From: Armatimonadota bacterium
GTDB lineage: Bacteria > Armatimonadota > Fimbriimonadia > Fimbriimonadales > Fimbriimonadaceae
Length of the DNA: 14,484 bases
Direction of reading: 5' to 3'
Assembly (NCBI GenBank): GCA_023423495.1
Contig: JAFAFM010000119.1
Span: 1-14,484 of the forward strand
Shown here one piece after another: positions 8,199 to 14,484 of this stretch (position 1 is the first letter of the stretch; each line of letters starts with the position of its first letter). A program made the position numbers and the translations under genes. A model generated the notes under the pieces. It was not told the DNA's origin. It saw only the letters and a program-made list of their open reading frames with translations, and did not search any database.

Positions 8199-9596
8199 AT
8201 GAATCCTCGACGCCGCCTGCGTCCTTTGCTACTTGGCTGTCTAATCATTCCTGCTCTGGTGTGTGCCGTTGGCGGCTACATGGTCCACCGCCAAGTAACC
8301 GGCATTTCCAGCAAACTGCCGGAGCACGTCGCAGCCCTAAAAAAGATGGGTGTGGCTACGGAACCGAATGACCTTGCCCCGAACCCGCCTGTATCACCTG
8401 GTGAGAATGCGGCGAGCCTCTATCGTTCACTCGGTTTCCAACTGGAAGCGCTGACCAAGGCCCAAGCGAAGAAGGAACAAGTGAAGCTGCTCGACGCGTT
8501 CGCGGATCCCAAGGGAGACCCAAAAAACCTTGGATCCGTACTGGCAGTGATCCAGAGCCAGCAGATCCTGTTCAGCGACCTCCATAAGCTGAACCGGTTT
8601 CCCAGGTTGGATTTTCAGCGAGACTACAAACTTGGCTTTAGCCTTTTGTTGCCCGAATTTGCAGATCAGAAGCGTTTAGCGAAATGGGCATGCACGGAAG
8701 CCAGAGCGAAGTGGATGACCAATGATCGGGCGGGGGCGATCCAAAGTCTTCGGACCGCATACCGAATCGGCGAGCATATCCAGCAAGAACCTTTCATCAT
8801 TGCCGAGTTGGTGTACCTATCTATTCAAGCCATTGCCCACCAAACGCTGTATAGCTTCATGCAAGAAGCCCGAAACGACCGTCTTCTCCTTGCTCAACTT
8901 GAGAGGATGCGGGCGAGCGTCGGTCCGGCTCCAGATATCCGGACTGCATTTGGTGGAGAAGTTGTCATGGGTAGGACAACCATCCAGACGCTGACGGGCA
9001 AGAAGTCGTTGGCCATGTTCTCCATGAGCTCAAATGGTGAATCCGAAATGCCCTGGCTCGATGCGATGTTGAGCAGTAAGGCGGTACGGGAAATGTACGA
9101 AGCCAAATTCGCCGAGGCATGGCTGAGAATTTTAAAGAGTCTTCCTCAGGATAGGGGAGATTATACGGGGATGGCGAAGGCCGTTCGGGCCGAGTCGGCG
9201 AAAATCGACAGTGACAAATCCCTTGAAAATATCCTGAACCGAATCCTTTTTCCGGTCTTGGATCAAGCGATCGATGCCGCCGCGAACGGTGCCGCCGAGC
9301 GTCGGCTAGAAATGCTCTCTTTCAGGTTGCTTAAGCTCCGACCGAACTTGCCCGCAAATCTCTCGCAATTTGGCGAAGAAGCGATCGATCCCTTTACCGG
9401 GAAGCCGTTTGGTTACAAGCGAGATGGGCGCGGATTCAAGATCTGGAGCGTTGGGCGGGATCGGGCAGACAATGGCGGGGTCGCCCGGAAGCCAAACTCT
9501 GGTAGCGGTCGCGAGGGCATAGACCTGGTTATGGGATTCGACATCCAGATTCAAGAAGTGGTACCGACGAAGTCAGCCAACGAATCTGAGGGCTAA
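8199..9596 (+). CDS. Membrane-anchored or exported hypothetical protein, paralog 1 of a tandem pair
   Basis: I do not recognise a characterised function. The 465-residue protein starts with a basic stretch and one hydrophobic segment (about residues 9-27, LLLGCLIIPALVCAVGGYMV), so it is an exported signal-anchor protein. The next part carries LKKMGV and LAPNPPVSPGENAASLY. The long middle (about 100-380) is helix-rich with amphipathic repeats, and the end has DPFTGKPFGYKR from Asp397 followed by WSVGRDRADNGG. All three segments recur in the next gene at the same relative places, so the two are duplicates. The end module resembles the C-terminal strand-and-loop of GspG-type pseudopilins (DPWGNPY ... 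SxGxDG), but no prepilin cleavage motif is present. ATG 8199 directly follows the upstream TAG; CAAGG upstream is a weak ribosome site. The mature part presumably lies in the periplasm. Confidence 0.8.
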   Translation: MNPRRRLRPLLLGCLIIPALVCAVGGYMVHRQVTGISSKLPEHVAALKKMGVATEPNDLAPNPPVSPGENAASLYRSLGFQLEALTKAQAKKEQVKLLDAFADPKGDPKNLGSVLAVIQSQQILFSDLHKLNRFPRLDFQRDYKLGFSLLLPEFADQKRLAKWACTEARAKWMTNDRAGAIQSLRTAYRIGEHIQQEPFIIAELVYLSIQAIAHQTLYSFMQEARNDRLLLAQLERMRASVGPAPDIRTAFGGEVVMGRTTIQTLTGKKSLAMFSMSSNGESEMPWLDAMLSSKAVREMYEAKFAEAWLRILKSLPQDRGDYTGMAKAVRAESAKIDSDKSLENILNRILFPVLDQAIDAAANGAAERRLEMLSFRLLKLRPNLPANLSQFGEEAIDPFTGKPFGYKRDGRGFKIWSVGRDRADNGGVARKPNSGSGREGIDLVMGFDIQIQEVVPTKSANESEG

Positions 9597-9610
9597 CGCG
9601 TCAAACTGCC

Positions 9611-11032
9611 ATGTCCGAGTCGACGCCTCGTAATTGGTTGAAGATTTCCTGCATCGGCTGCGCTGGATTACCTTGCATCGCGCTTTTGCTCACCTTTGGC
9701 TTCGTGAAATGCCAAGTCAACCGCATCGGCTCGGACTTGGAACCCGAACTGGCCAAGCTCAAGAAGCTTGGAGTTCCTACTACCCCGGAGGAGCTCAAGC
9801 CTAATCCGCCAGTACCGGACGAGGAAAACGCTCTGGCCATCTATTCTCGCGCCGAGGCAGAATGGAAGAAGCTGCAAAAGGACCGGCCCCGGAGCGAAAT
9901 CCTTCTTATGCGGGATTACTCGGGTCACCCAAACGATACCAGGGAGTACGCCGCGAACCTGGGTTTCTACAATCGTTACTTCACGATCCTTTCTGAGCTT
10001 CCGACCAAACCACGCATCGATTGGAAATACAAGTACGACGAACTGGGTTTCGACATAGATCAAAACGCGGATGTCAGGCAATTTACCAAAGTGCTTGCCG
10101 CACGTACTCGTTTTGAAGTGCTAAACCGGCATTATGATCGGGCGCTCGATCTCGTGGACCTTCAGTTCCGCATCGCAAACCATCTTTTTGAGACACCGCT
10201 TCTGATATCTCATCTGGTCGCGTTTGCTTGCCAGAGCATTGCGTATGAATCCTTCGATCATGTGATGTTCGCCGCACCCCCCACTGCAACGCTCCTGAGC
10301 AAGGCGGAGGCGATCCTGAATCGTCAAAAGATGCCGAAGTTTAGGGAGGCGCTGTACGGAGAGCTAGTCTTTGTCCGTTTAAGCCTCCAAGGAAAACTGA
10401 AAACGAATCTACAAGACGAGTTCTCGTCGACCCCCAATTCGGTTGAGGAGTTTCTTGAGGACCTCAGCACACGAGATGAATCCGTTGCGCGGATGTTCGA
10501 GGCCAAGGCTGTCGGAATGTATCTCAAGATTTTTGAGGGTATGCCGGACGAAACGAAAGATCCCGTTGCCACGAAGAAATATTTCGAAGAAGTAAATCGC
10601 GAGGTGGAAGCGGACGACTCCTTGGTCAACAGATTTAATCAATTGCTTTTTCCCGTATTTGATGGAGCAATGACTAGTTACATGAAATCAACGGCTGAAC
10701 GCCGCGTCCGCTTGGCGGCCCTCAGGCTGGCAAAGACTCATTTGGCGAATCCTCCTGCGAATTTGCCGAACTATGGAGAGCTAACGATCGACCCCATGGA
10801 CGGCAAACCCTTGCGCTATAAACGAACCGGCAAAGGATTCATCGTCTGGAGTCTGGGGCAAGATTTCGACGACGATGGTGGTCGTCGGCGAACTAAAGGG
10901 GTCTCGTTTCGAGACTTCGACATCGTATTCGGTTTCAATTCTGGTTTGACGACAGCGCCACCGCTTTCGAGACTCCTCCCCTCTTCTAGCACGAGCGCCG
11001 TGCCTGGCGGACCGGGTACCGGCATTAAGTAA
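9611..11032 (+). CDS. Membrane-anchored or exported hypothetical protein, paralog 2 of a tandem pair
   Basis: This 473-residue protein is the duplicate of the upstream gene, with no known function that I recognise. It has a membrane segment at about residues 10-33 containing several cysteines (CIGCAGLPC), then LKKLGVPTTPEELKPNPPVPDEENALAIY matching paralog 1 (shown here in outline: LKKLGV, LKPNPPV, ENA..Y). The middle shares the pattern of an Arg-Ile/Leu-Asp site (LPTKPRIDW) and a helical RALDLVDLQFRIANHL region. The C-terminal module starts at Asp394 (DPMDGKPLRYKR) and ends WSLGQDFDDDGG. The tail after residue 450 is rich in Ser, Thr, Pro and Gly and is not shared. Start ATG 9611 lies 14 nt after the previous stop without a good Shine-Dalgarno, so coupling is likely. 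Divergence between copies is large, so the duplication is old or fast-evolving. Confidence 0.8.
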   Translation: MSESTPRNWLKISCIGCAGLPCIALLLTFGFVKCQVNRIGSDLEPELAKLKKLGVPTTPEELKPNPPVPDEENALAIYSRAEAEWKKLQKDRPRSEILLMRDYSGHPNDTREYAANLGFYNRYFTILSELPTKPRIDWKYKYDELGFDIDQNADVRQFTKVLAARTRFEVLNRHYDRALDLVDLQFRIANHLFETPLLISHLVAFACQSIAYESFDHVMFAAPPTATLLSKAEAILNRQKMPKFREALYGELVFVRLSLQGKLKTNLQDEFSSTPNSVEEFLEDLSTRDESVARMFEAKAVGMYLKIFEGMPDETKDPVATKKYFEEVNREVEADDSLVNRFNQLLFPVFDGAMTSYMKSTAERRVRLAALRLAKTHLANPPANLPNYGELTIDPMDGKPLRYKRTGKGFIVWSLGQDFDDDGGRRRTKGVSFRDFDIVFGFNSGLTTAPPLSRLLPSSSTSAVPGGPGTGIK

Positions 11033-11085
11033 TTCTTCGAAAAAGCCCCTAAAGTTGCCGGGGACGGCATCCGAGAATCCTATTA

Positions 11086-11099
11086 GGCCAACCTTGGCC
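11086..11099. repeat. Short perfect inverted repeat upstream of the zinc-finger gene
   Basis: GGCCAACCTTGGCC has 6-nt arms with a 2-nt centre. It sits 31 nt before the start codon in the 98-nt gap 11033-11130. It could be an operator half-site pair or chance; it is not followed by T's, so it is a poor terminator. The gap also has a loose CCCC/GGGG pairing (11046-11063). I see no convincing promoter boxes. Confidence 0.35.
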
Positions 11100-11130
11100 G
11101 CCAAGAAAAACCTAAAGCAGGTTCTCAAAG

Positions 11131-12051
11131 ATGCAGGTTGAAAACATCGAGTGTCAAATCGCACAGGCGCAGATCGGCAACTTCCTGGCCGGCAGCGGGC
11201 TCTCTGAAGAGGCCGTCCGGCAGCTGGAGGAACACATTGCCGCTTGTGCCAACTGTAAGGTCGTCCTGACTGAGCGACGCGACGCGCTAAAGGCAATGCT
11301 GAGCGGTAAGCAAGCAGTTGTCGACTTCGAGGAGATTGCCCGTGAAGCTGAAGCCACAAAGGCAAAGAGCATCGCGATGGCGCTCCGGAAGAAGTCCTTG
11401 GAGCAAATGCTCCAACCCAAGTCCGAAGTAGTCGACGAGCCGGCACCCATAGCCAGTAACGCGCCCGCCACTGAAGCCGCCGAGCCCGTCGAAGTCACGT
11501 CTGCAATTGAAGAAGCCCCGCGGCCAAAGACTAAGAATTCTTGGAAGCCACTGGCCTACTCTTGTGCTCTCGCCTCCGTCCTGGTCGGGATGAGCTTGTT
11601 CGCAGGGAACATGGACAAGATTTTGGGTCCCCGAGCCAACACGCCAACCACCCCCGTAACTCAGCCGGTCGACCCGGTCGCTGGTACCCAATCGACGTCG
11701 GCGCCCGCCACATTGACCTCAGCGACAACCGAGAATTCGAGACCCGACGCAGCAAGCGTCGAAGCAGCCGCCGAAACGGAAGCCCTTGAAGTGGAGGCGC
11801 TTTCCTCCGCCGTGGGCGGCACCGTTGGCTTGCTCGCTACAACTCAGTTTAAAGCCGAGTCCGACGCCATTCCAATCGAACCGGCCCCGACGGCAGTCAA
11901 GCAACAGGTGCCCGCTCCAACCGTGAGCGCGCCGAAGAAAGTGGTGAATCGCCCGCGTCAGAAGCGAGTGATCCGCCGAAAGCCCACACGGCGAGCTTCC
12001 ACGACCAAGCCCACGGCAAAGTCCAGTGGCATCCGTGTGTACAACCCTTGA
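11131..12051 (+). CDS. Single-pass membrane protein with N-terminal zf-HC2 (anti-sigma-type) zinc finger
   Basis: The 306-residue protein opens with a zinc-binding anti-sigma-like domain: Cys8, then the signature His35-x3-Cys39-x2-Cys42 within LEEHIAACANC, the pattern of zf-HC2/ZAS domains that hold ECF sigma factors. A charged helical linker (about 43-95) and a Pro/Ala/Glu-rich stretch lead to one membrane segment at about 139-159 (PLAYSCALASVLVGMSLFAG). The outside part is Thr/Pro/Ala-rich and ends in a very basic tail (residues about 268-306, e.g. RQKRVIRRKPTRRAS). N-in topology is inferred from the finger. The start ATG has CAGGT about 9 nt upstream. No sigma factor gene is next to it, which is unusual for an anti-sigma factor, so the sigma partner is unknown or the finger has another role. 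Its stop TGA doubles as the ribosome site of the next gene, so the two products are probably made together. Confidence 0.82.
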   Translation: MQVENIECQIAQAQIGNFLAGSGLSEEAVRQLEEHIAACANCKVVLTERRDALKAMLSGKQAVVDFEEIAREAEATKAKSIAMALRKKSLEQMLQPKSEVVDEPAPIASNAPATEAAEPVEVTSAIEEAPRPKTKNSWKPLAYSCALASVLVGMSLFAGNMDKILGPRANTPTTPVTQPVDPVAGTQSTSAPATLTSATTENSRPDAASVEAAAETEALEVEALSSAVGGTVGLLATTQFKAESDAIPIEPAPTAVKQQVPAPTVSAPKKVVNRPRQKRVIRRKPTRRASTTKPTAKSSGIRVYNP

Positions 12052-12054
12052 GGA
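12050..12054 (+). promoter_or_regulatory. Ribosome binding site of the STN-protein gene, overlapping the upstream stop
   Basis: GAGGA at 12050-12054 overlaps the TGA stop (12049-12051) of the zinc-finger gene and lies 7 nt before ATG 12062. It fixes that start over a longer reading from 12026 and implies coupling. Confidence 0.75.
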
Positions 12055-12061
12055 AAATCTT

Positions 12062-12697
12062 ATGAAGAAACTCATTCCATTTGTCCTACTCATCTTTTTG
12101 GCCACGTCCGGATTGGCCCAAGAAGTCCGGCCCGTCGTGAGCATCAATGCCAAGGGCGAAGACGTACGATCCGTCATCCATGACCTCTTTAAGCAAGCCG
12201 GCAAGAATTACGTTATGAATCCCGGCGTTCGATTTGTACTGTATCTGTCGCTCGATAAGATCGACTTCCAGGAAGCTCTGAACATCGTTTGCAAGAATGC
12301 AAGCCTCAAGTACGAAGTGCACAAAGGCGTTTATCACATCGCCAACGCGCCCAAGGTGCAGCCCAAGCCAGAGGAAGACAATACTCCGACGGAAGACAAG
12401 CTTAAGGTCGAGCCGAAGATCGAGAAGCTGCCCACAAAGCCAAAGGGCACGCTGCCCAACACCGTGCTTGCCAAGCGAGTGACCACTCGACTTCAAAAGA
12501 AGGAGATCAAAGATGTCTTTGCCATCCTCTCGAAGCAGACCGGCATCACGATCGAAGTTTCAGAGGAAATCCCGGCATTCAAGCTGGATGTCTTCCTCAT
12601 CAACACGTCCCTGAAATATGCGCTGGATGAGATCACCCGAGCCACGAAGCTCAAATATCGGATGACCGATAACCTCTCCATCGCCATCGAGAAATAG
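12062..12697 (+). CDS. Exported protein with two tandem STN-like (secretin/TonB short N-terminal) domains
   Basis: The 211-residue protein has a clean signal peptide (MKKLIPFVLLIFLATSGLA, cleavage before QE) and should be soluble in the periplasm. Two repeats of the STN fold follow, joined by a Pro/Lys/Glu-rich linker. Repeat 1 is about residues 24-97 (SINAKGEDVRSVIHDLFKQ ... LSLDKIDFQEALNIV ... YEVHKGVYHIA). Repeat 2 is about 139-210 (LQKKEIKDVFAILSKQTGI ... NTSLKYALDEIT ... YRMTDNLSIAI). STN domains normally begin secretins or FecA-type TonB receptors, where they contact FecR-type anti-sigma regulators; here there is no pore or barrel, so the module stands alone. The start is fixed by GAGGA 7 nt upstream and by the signal peptide. 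Coupling to the zinc-finger gene suggests the products work together. A pilus or secretin-assembly role is the main alternative. Confidence 0.85.
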   Translation: MKKLIPFVLLIFLATSGLAQEVRPVVSINAKGEDVRSVIHDLFKQAGKNYVMNPGVRFVLYLSLDKIDFQEALNIVCKNASLKYEVHKGVYHIANAPKVQPKPEEDNTPTEDKLKVEPKIEKLPTKPKGTLPNTVLAKRVTTRLQKKEIKDVFAILSKQTGITIEVSEEIPAFKLDVFLINTSLKYALDEITRATKLKYRMTDNLSIAIEK

Positions 12698-12704
12698 TCC
12701 CGCC

Positions 12705-12741
12705 GACGTCCTCGTTCCATGGGGGAACGGAACGAGGCGTC
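12705..12741 (+). terminator. Strong hairpin after the STN gene (terminator-like, no T-run)
   Basis: GACG-T-CCTCGTTCC (12705-12718) pairs with GGAACGAGGCGTC (12729-12741): 13 bp with one bulged T (12709) and a 10-nt loop. It starts 8 nt after the STN stop. No T-tract follows directly, so it may be a 3'-end stabiliser, a weak terminator, or part of a leader for the next gene. A competing pairing GTTCC/GGAAC (12714-12718 with 12724-12728) exists. The ATG at 12719 lies in the loop. Confidence 0.6.
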
Positions 12742-12755
12742 ACTTAATCGGTACG

Positions 12756-12790
12756 CTCTTGCCATGCCTAACCGCTGGCAAGAGTTTTTT
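12756..12790 (+). terminator. Hairpin plus six T's overlapping the methyltransferase start codon
   Basis: CTCTTGCC (12756-12763) pairs perfectly with GGCAAGAG (12777-12784), and TTTTTT follows at 12785-12790, the form of an intrinsic terminator. The loop holds ATG 12764. The T's also encode Phe-Phe of the methyltransferase (residues 8-9), so the resemblance may be partly coding coincidence. If real, it would act as an attenuator or translation block. Confidence 0.4.
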
Positions 12791-13531
12791 GATTCTCACG
12801 CACCGTATTACGACCAAAATCCCTTTACGCAAAACACCGTCGCGGAGGTGGATTTCTTCCTTCAGATCTTTCCGATGTTGGCCGGGTCTTCCATCTTGGA
12901 CATGGGCTGCGGGACAGGCCGACATGCGATTGAATTGGCGAAGCGCGGATTCTCCGTAACTGGTGTGGACATTTCGGAGGGCATGCTAACTGAAGCTCGG
13001 CGAAAAGCCGAAGAGACCGGGGTGTCCGTAAGATTCCTGCAGGCGGACGCGACGACCATGCGCTCAACAGAATCTTCCGAACCCGTATTAGATTCCTCCG
13101 AGCAATTCGACGCCGCGATCTCACTTTGCGAGGGCGGCTTTGGCCTCATCGGGCATGGAGAGGACCCTATCGCCCACGACCTATCCATCCTCAAAAGCAT
13201 CGCCAAGCATCTGAAGCCGAATGCCCCGTTCTTGCTGACCGCGCTAAACGGCTACCAGGTCATCCGCCAGATGAAGGATGAGCATGTTGTGGCTGGCAGG
13301 TTTGACCCAGCAACCATGGTTTCGAACTACGAGGATCAGTGGGATCTTCCGGAGGGGCCGCAGGTGGTCCAAATCCACGAGCGGCTGTTCATCCCGCCAG
13401 AAATGGTGCGCCTTCTGGCTGAAGCAGGTTTCCGCTGCGACCGTGTGTTTGGCGGCACGGCCGGAAGCTGGGGGCAAAGACCGCTCAGCCTAGACGAAAT
13501 TGAAGTGATGTACGTTTGCCGGAAAGCCTAG
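12764..13531 (+). CDS. Class I SAM-dependent methyltransferase
   Basis: The 255-residue protein has the Rossmann methyltransferase core: motif I ILDMGCGTGRHAIELA (Asp46-Gly52), VTGVDIS with Asp69 for the SAM ribose, and a QADATTM motif. It begins WQEFFDSHAPYYDQNPF and ends GGTAGSWGQRPLSLDEIEVM, segments that recur in a family of uncharacterised bacterial methyltransferases. The substrate is unknown; there is no DNA- or rRNA-type motif. I chose ATG 12764 because it starts right before the conserved block; ATG 12719 adds 15 residues of unlikely sequence (rich in Gly, Glu, Asn) inside a hairpin loop. Neither start has a good Shine-Dalgarno. It lies 66 nt after the STN gene and its TAG stop shares CTAG (13528-13531) with the stop of the converging gene. 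Confidence 0.88.
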   Translation: MPNRWQEFFDSHAPYYDQNPFTQNTVAEVDFFLQIFPMLAGSSILDMGCGTGRHAIELAKRGFSVTGVDISEGMLTEARRKAEETGVSVRFLQADATTMRSTESSEPVLDSSEQFDAAISLCEGGFGLIGHGEDPIAHDLSILKSIAKHLKPNAPFLLTALNGYQVIRQMKDEHVVAGRFDPATMVSNYEDQWDLPEGPQVVQIHERLFIPPEMVRLLAEAGFRCDRVFGGTAGSWGQRPLSLDEIEVMYVCRKA

Positions 13532-14466
13532 CTCCAGCCGCCAACGCGACTTAGACGTACACGGTAGTCAGAAATCGAAGCAGATCTGCCTTCAGCTTCC
13601 ACCGTCGGCTGGCGGACGAATTCGCTTTTCCGCCCATGAATCCGCAGCTCTCCACTCGGGTCGAACTCCAGAAAGGCGTACAACGGGTGACGGTATGGGT
13701 ACATTCCACCTCCCCAGAAGTAGCTGGCGGAATTGATGCAGATACATGGGATTCCGTGGACCGTCTCAAGACGGTCGACATGCATGTGGCCACACAAGCA
13801 TGCAACGACGGCCCCTCGAGGATTGGATTTCTTCGCGGACAGCACAGTATCGAAGATTTCTTCTTGCTCGGGTGGCAGAGCGTTTCCTGGAGTCGTGAAC
13901 CCGATCGGCTGGTGGGAGATCAGAATGACGGGCTTCGTCGCCTTACTCAGTTCCCGTTTGAGCCATTGAAGCTGCTCTTGGTCGGCCCAGTTGTGGGTGA
14001 TGCCGCCGGCGAAATAGTTGCCGTATGCGTAGGGCGTCAGATCCTTTCCCTTTCGGAAGTGGTTCAGATCCAGAACGACAAACCGAAAACCGCCAAATTC
14101 ATAGCTTCCGAAGCGGGTCGGCATTCCCCAATGGTCCATGATGTGACGCTTGGTTCCCCGGTCCATATCATGGTTGCCGAGCACATTGATCTTTGGAAGA
14201 TCCAAATCGCGCCAAGATTTTACAAAGTCTTTCGAGGCGTCGCCAGGGTTGCAGAAGTCACCCATCTGCAAGGCGAAGTCAAGGTTGCTTCGCTTGCGAG
14301 TCGCACTCAAAAAGGAGTCAAAACGTGCGGTGGCATCAGGGGCAAGCCCATGGTGAACGTCGGTGATGACGGCCGCCCGAACCACCCTACCGGTGCACGG
14401 TTGAATCGGCAACTGGAGTGCGATAAATCCGGAGATTCCGTTACCCAGGAACTCTCGACGGGTCAT
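13528..14466 (-). CDS. Calcineurin-like metallophosphoesterase with Tat signal
   Basis: The 312-residue protein starts MTRREFLGNG, a twin-arginine motif followed by a hydrophobic stretch, so it is probably exported folded. The metal-binding motifs of calcineurin-like phosphoesterases are in order: DVHHG (Asp36, His38), MGDFCNPGD (Asp70), LGNHDMD (Asn98, His99), LISHQPIG and CGHMHVDR. Two metal ions would catalyse phosphoester hydrolysis in the periplasm; the substrate cannot be told, though secreted relatives act on phosphomonoesters, phosphodiesters or nucleotides. ATG 14466 is the first start after an in-frame TAA 6 nt upstream; GGAG sits only 1 nt before it, so initiation may be weak. The gene converges on the methyltransferase, sharing the CTAG at 13528-13531. 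Upstream sequence (14467-14484) is too short to show a promoter. Confidence 0.92.
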   Translation of the reverse strand: MTRREFLGNGISGFIALQLPIQPCTGRVVRAAVITDVHHGLAPDATARFDSFLSATRKRSNLDFALQMGDFCNPGDASKDFVKSWRDLDLPKINVLGNHDMDRGTKRHIMDHWGMPTRFGSYEFGGFRFVVLDLNHFRKGKDLTPYAYGNYFAGGITHNWADQEQLQWLKRELSKATKPVILISHQPIGFTTPGNALPPEQEEIFDTVLSAKKSNPRGAVVACLCGHMHVDRLETVHGIPCICINSASYFWGGGMYPYRHPLYAFLEFDPSGELRIHGRKSEFVRQPTVEAEGRSASISDYRVRLSRVGGWS

Positions 14467-14484
14467 GCTCCATTATCCGGCGAA

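Noticed and set aside
8199..9596. Paralog 1 as a type IV pilin or pseudopilin
   Set aside because: There is no prepilin peptidase motif (G-F-T-L-x-E) before the hydrophobic segment, and the protein is far too long.
10781..11446. Minus-strand open frame of 221 codons across the gap before the zinc-finger gene
   Set aside because: It is antisense to two supported genes, has random-looking composition and no start context.
12026..12061. Longer start for the STN protein at 12026
   Set aside because: It would add residues before a canonical signal peptide; ATG 12062 has a good GAGGA 7 nt upstream.
12719..12763. Longer methyltransferase start at ATG 12719
   Set aside because: It lies in a strong hairpin loop without a ribosome site, and the conserved family N-terminus begins just after ATG 12764.

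Overview
This is a compact, gene-dense bacterial window (about 53-58% GC by eye) with short gaps, translationally coupled neighbours and several TTG starts. I see no mobile elements, CRISPR arrays, tRNA or rRNA genes. The gene mix includes a DNA polymerase I without a proofreading active site, a CruF-type carotenoid hydratase, a secreted S9D-type peptidase, large anchored proteins ending in a 'DPF.GKP..YKR' module, an anti-sigma-like zinc-finger membrane protein and a periplasmic STN-domain protein. Together these suggest a diderm, pigmented, probably aerobic bacterium of the Armatimonadota (Fimbriimonadia-like) or Planctomycetota kind. That placement is inference from family content; no marker gene in the window settles it.

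Left half, minus strand (7041 down to 1): polA, then cruF (ATGA overlap with the polA stop), then a crtI/crtD-type desaturase (10-nt gap, TTG start, ribosome site laid over the cruF stop), then after 64 nt a secreted S9D-type serine peptidase that runs off the left edge. The first three genes look like one operon joining repair DNA synthesis to carotenoid synthesis.

Right half, plus strand (7230 to 13531): a short signal peptidase I, diverging from polA across 188 nt; a stand-alone TfoX N-terminal-domain protein (TTG start); two tandem paralogous membrane-anchored proteins of unknown function; a zf-HC2 (anti-sigma-like) single-pass membrane protein coupled to an exported protein with two STN-like domains; and a SAM-dependent methyltransferase whose candidate start codons both lie in hairpin loops. 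A Tat-exported metallophosphoesterase on the minus strand converges on the methyltransferase, and the two stop codons share one CTAG.

The most interesting candidate system is the pair at 11131-12697. A membrane zinc-finger protein of anti-sigma type is coupled to a soluble periplasmic protein made of two domains of the kind that FecA-type receptors use to signal to FecR-type anti-sigma regulators. No sigma factor or TonB receptor is next to it. Other points are the Tyr at the nucleotide-selecting O-helix position of the polymerase, and the tandem paralogs whose C-terminal module resembles the end of type II secretion pseudopilins.
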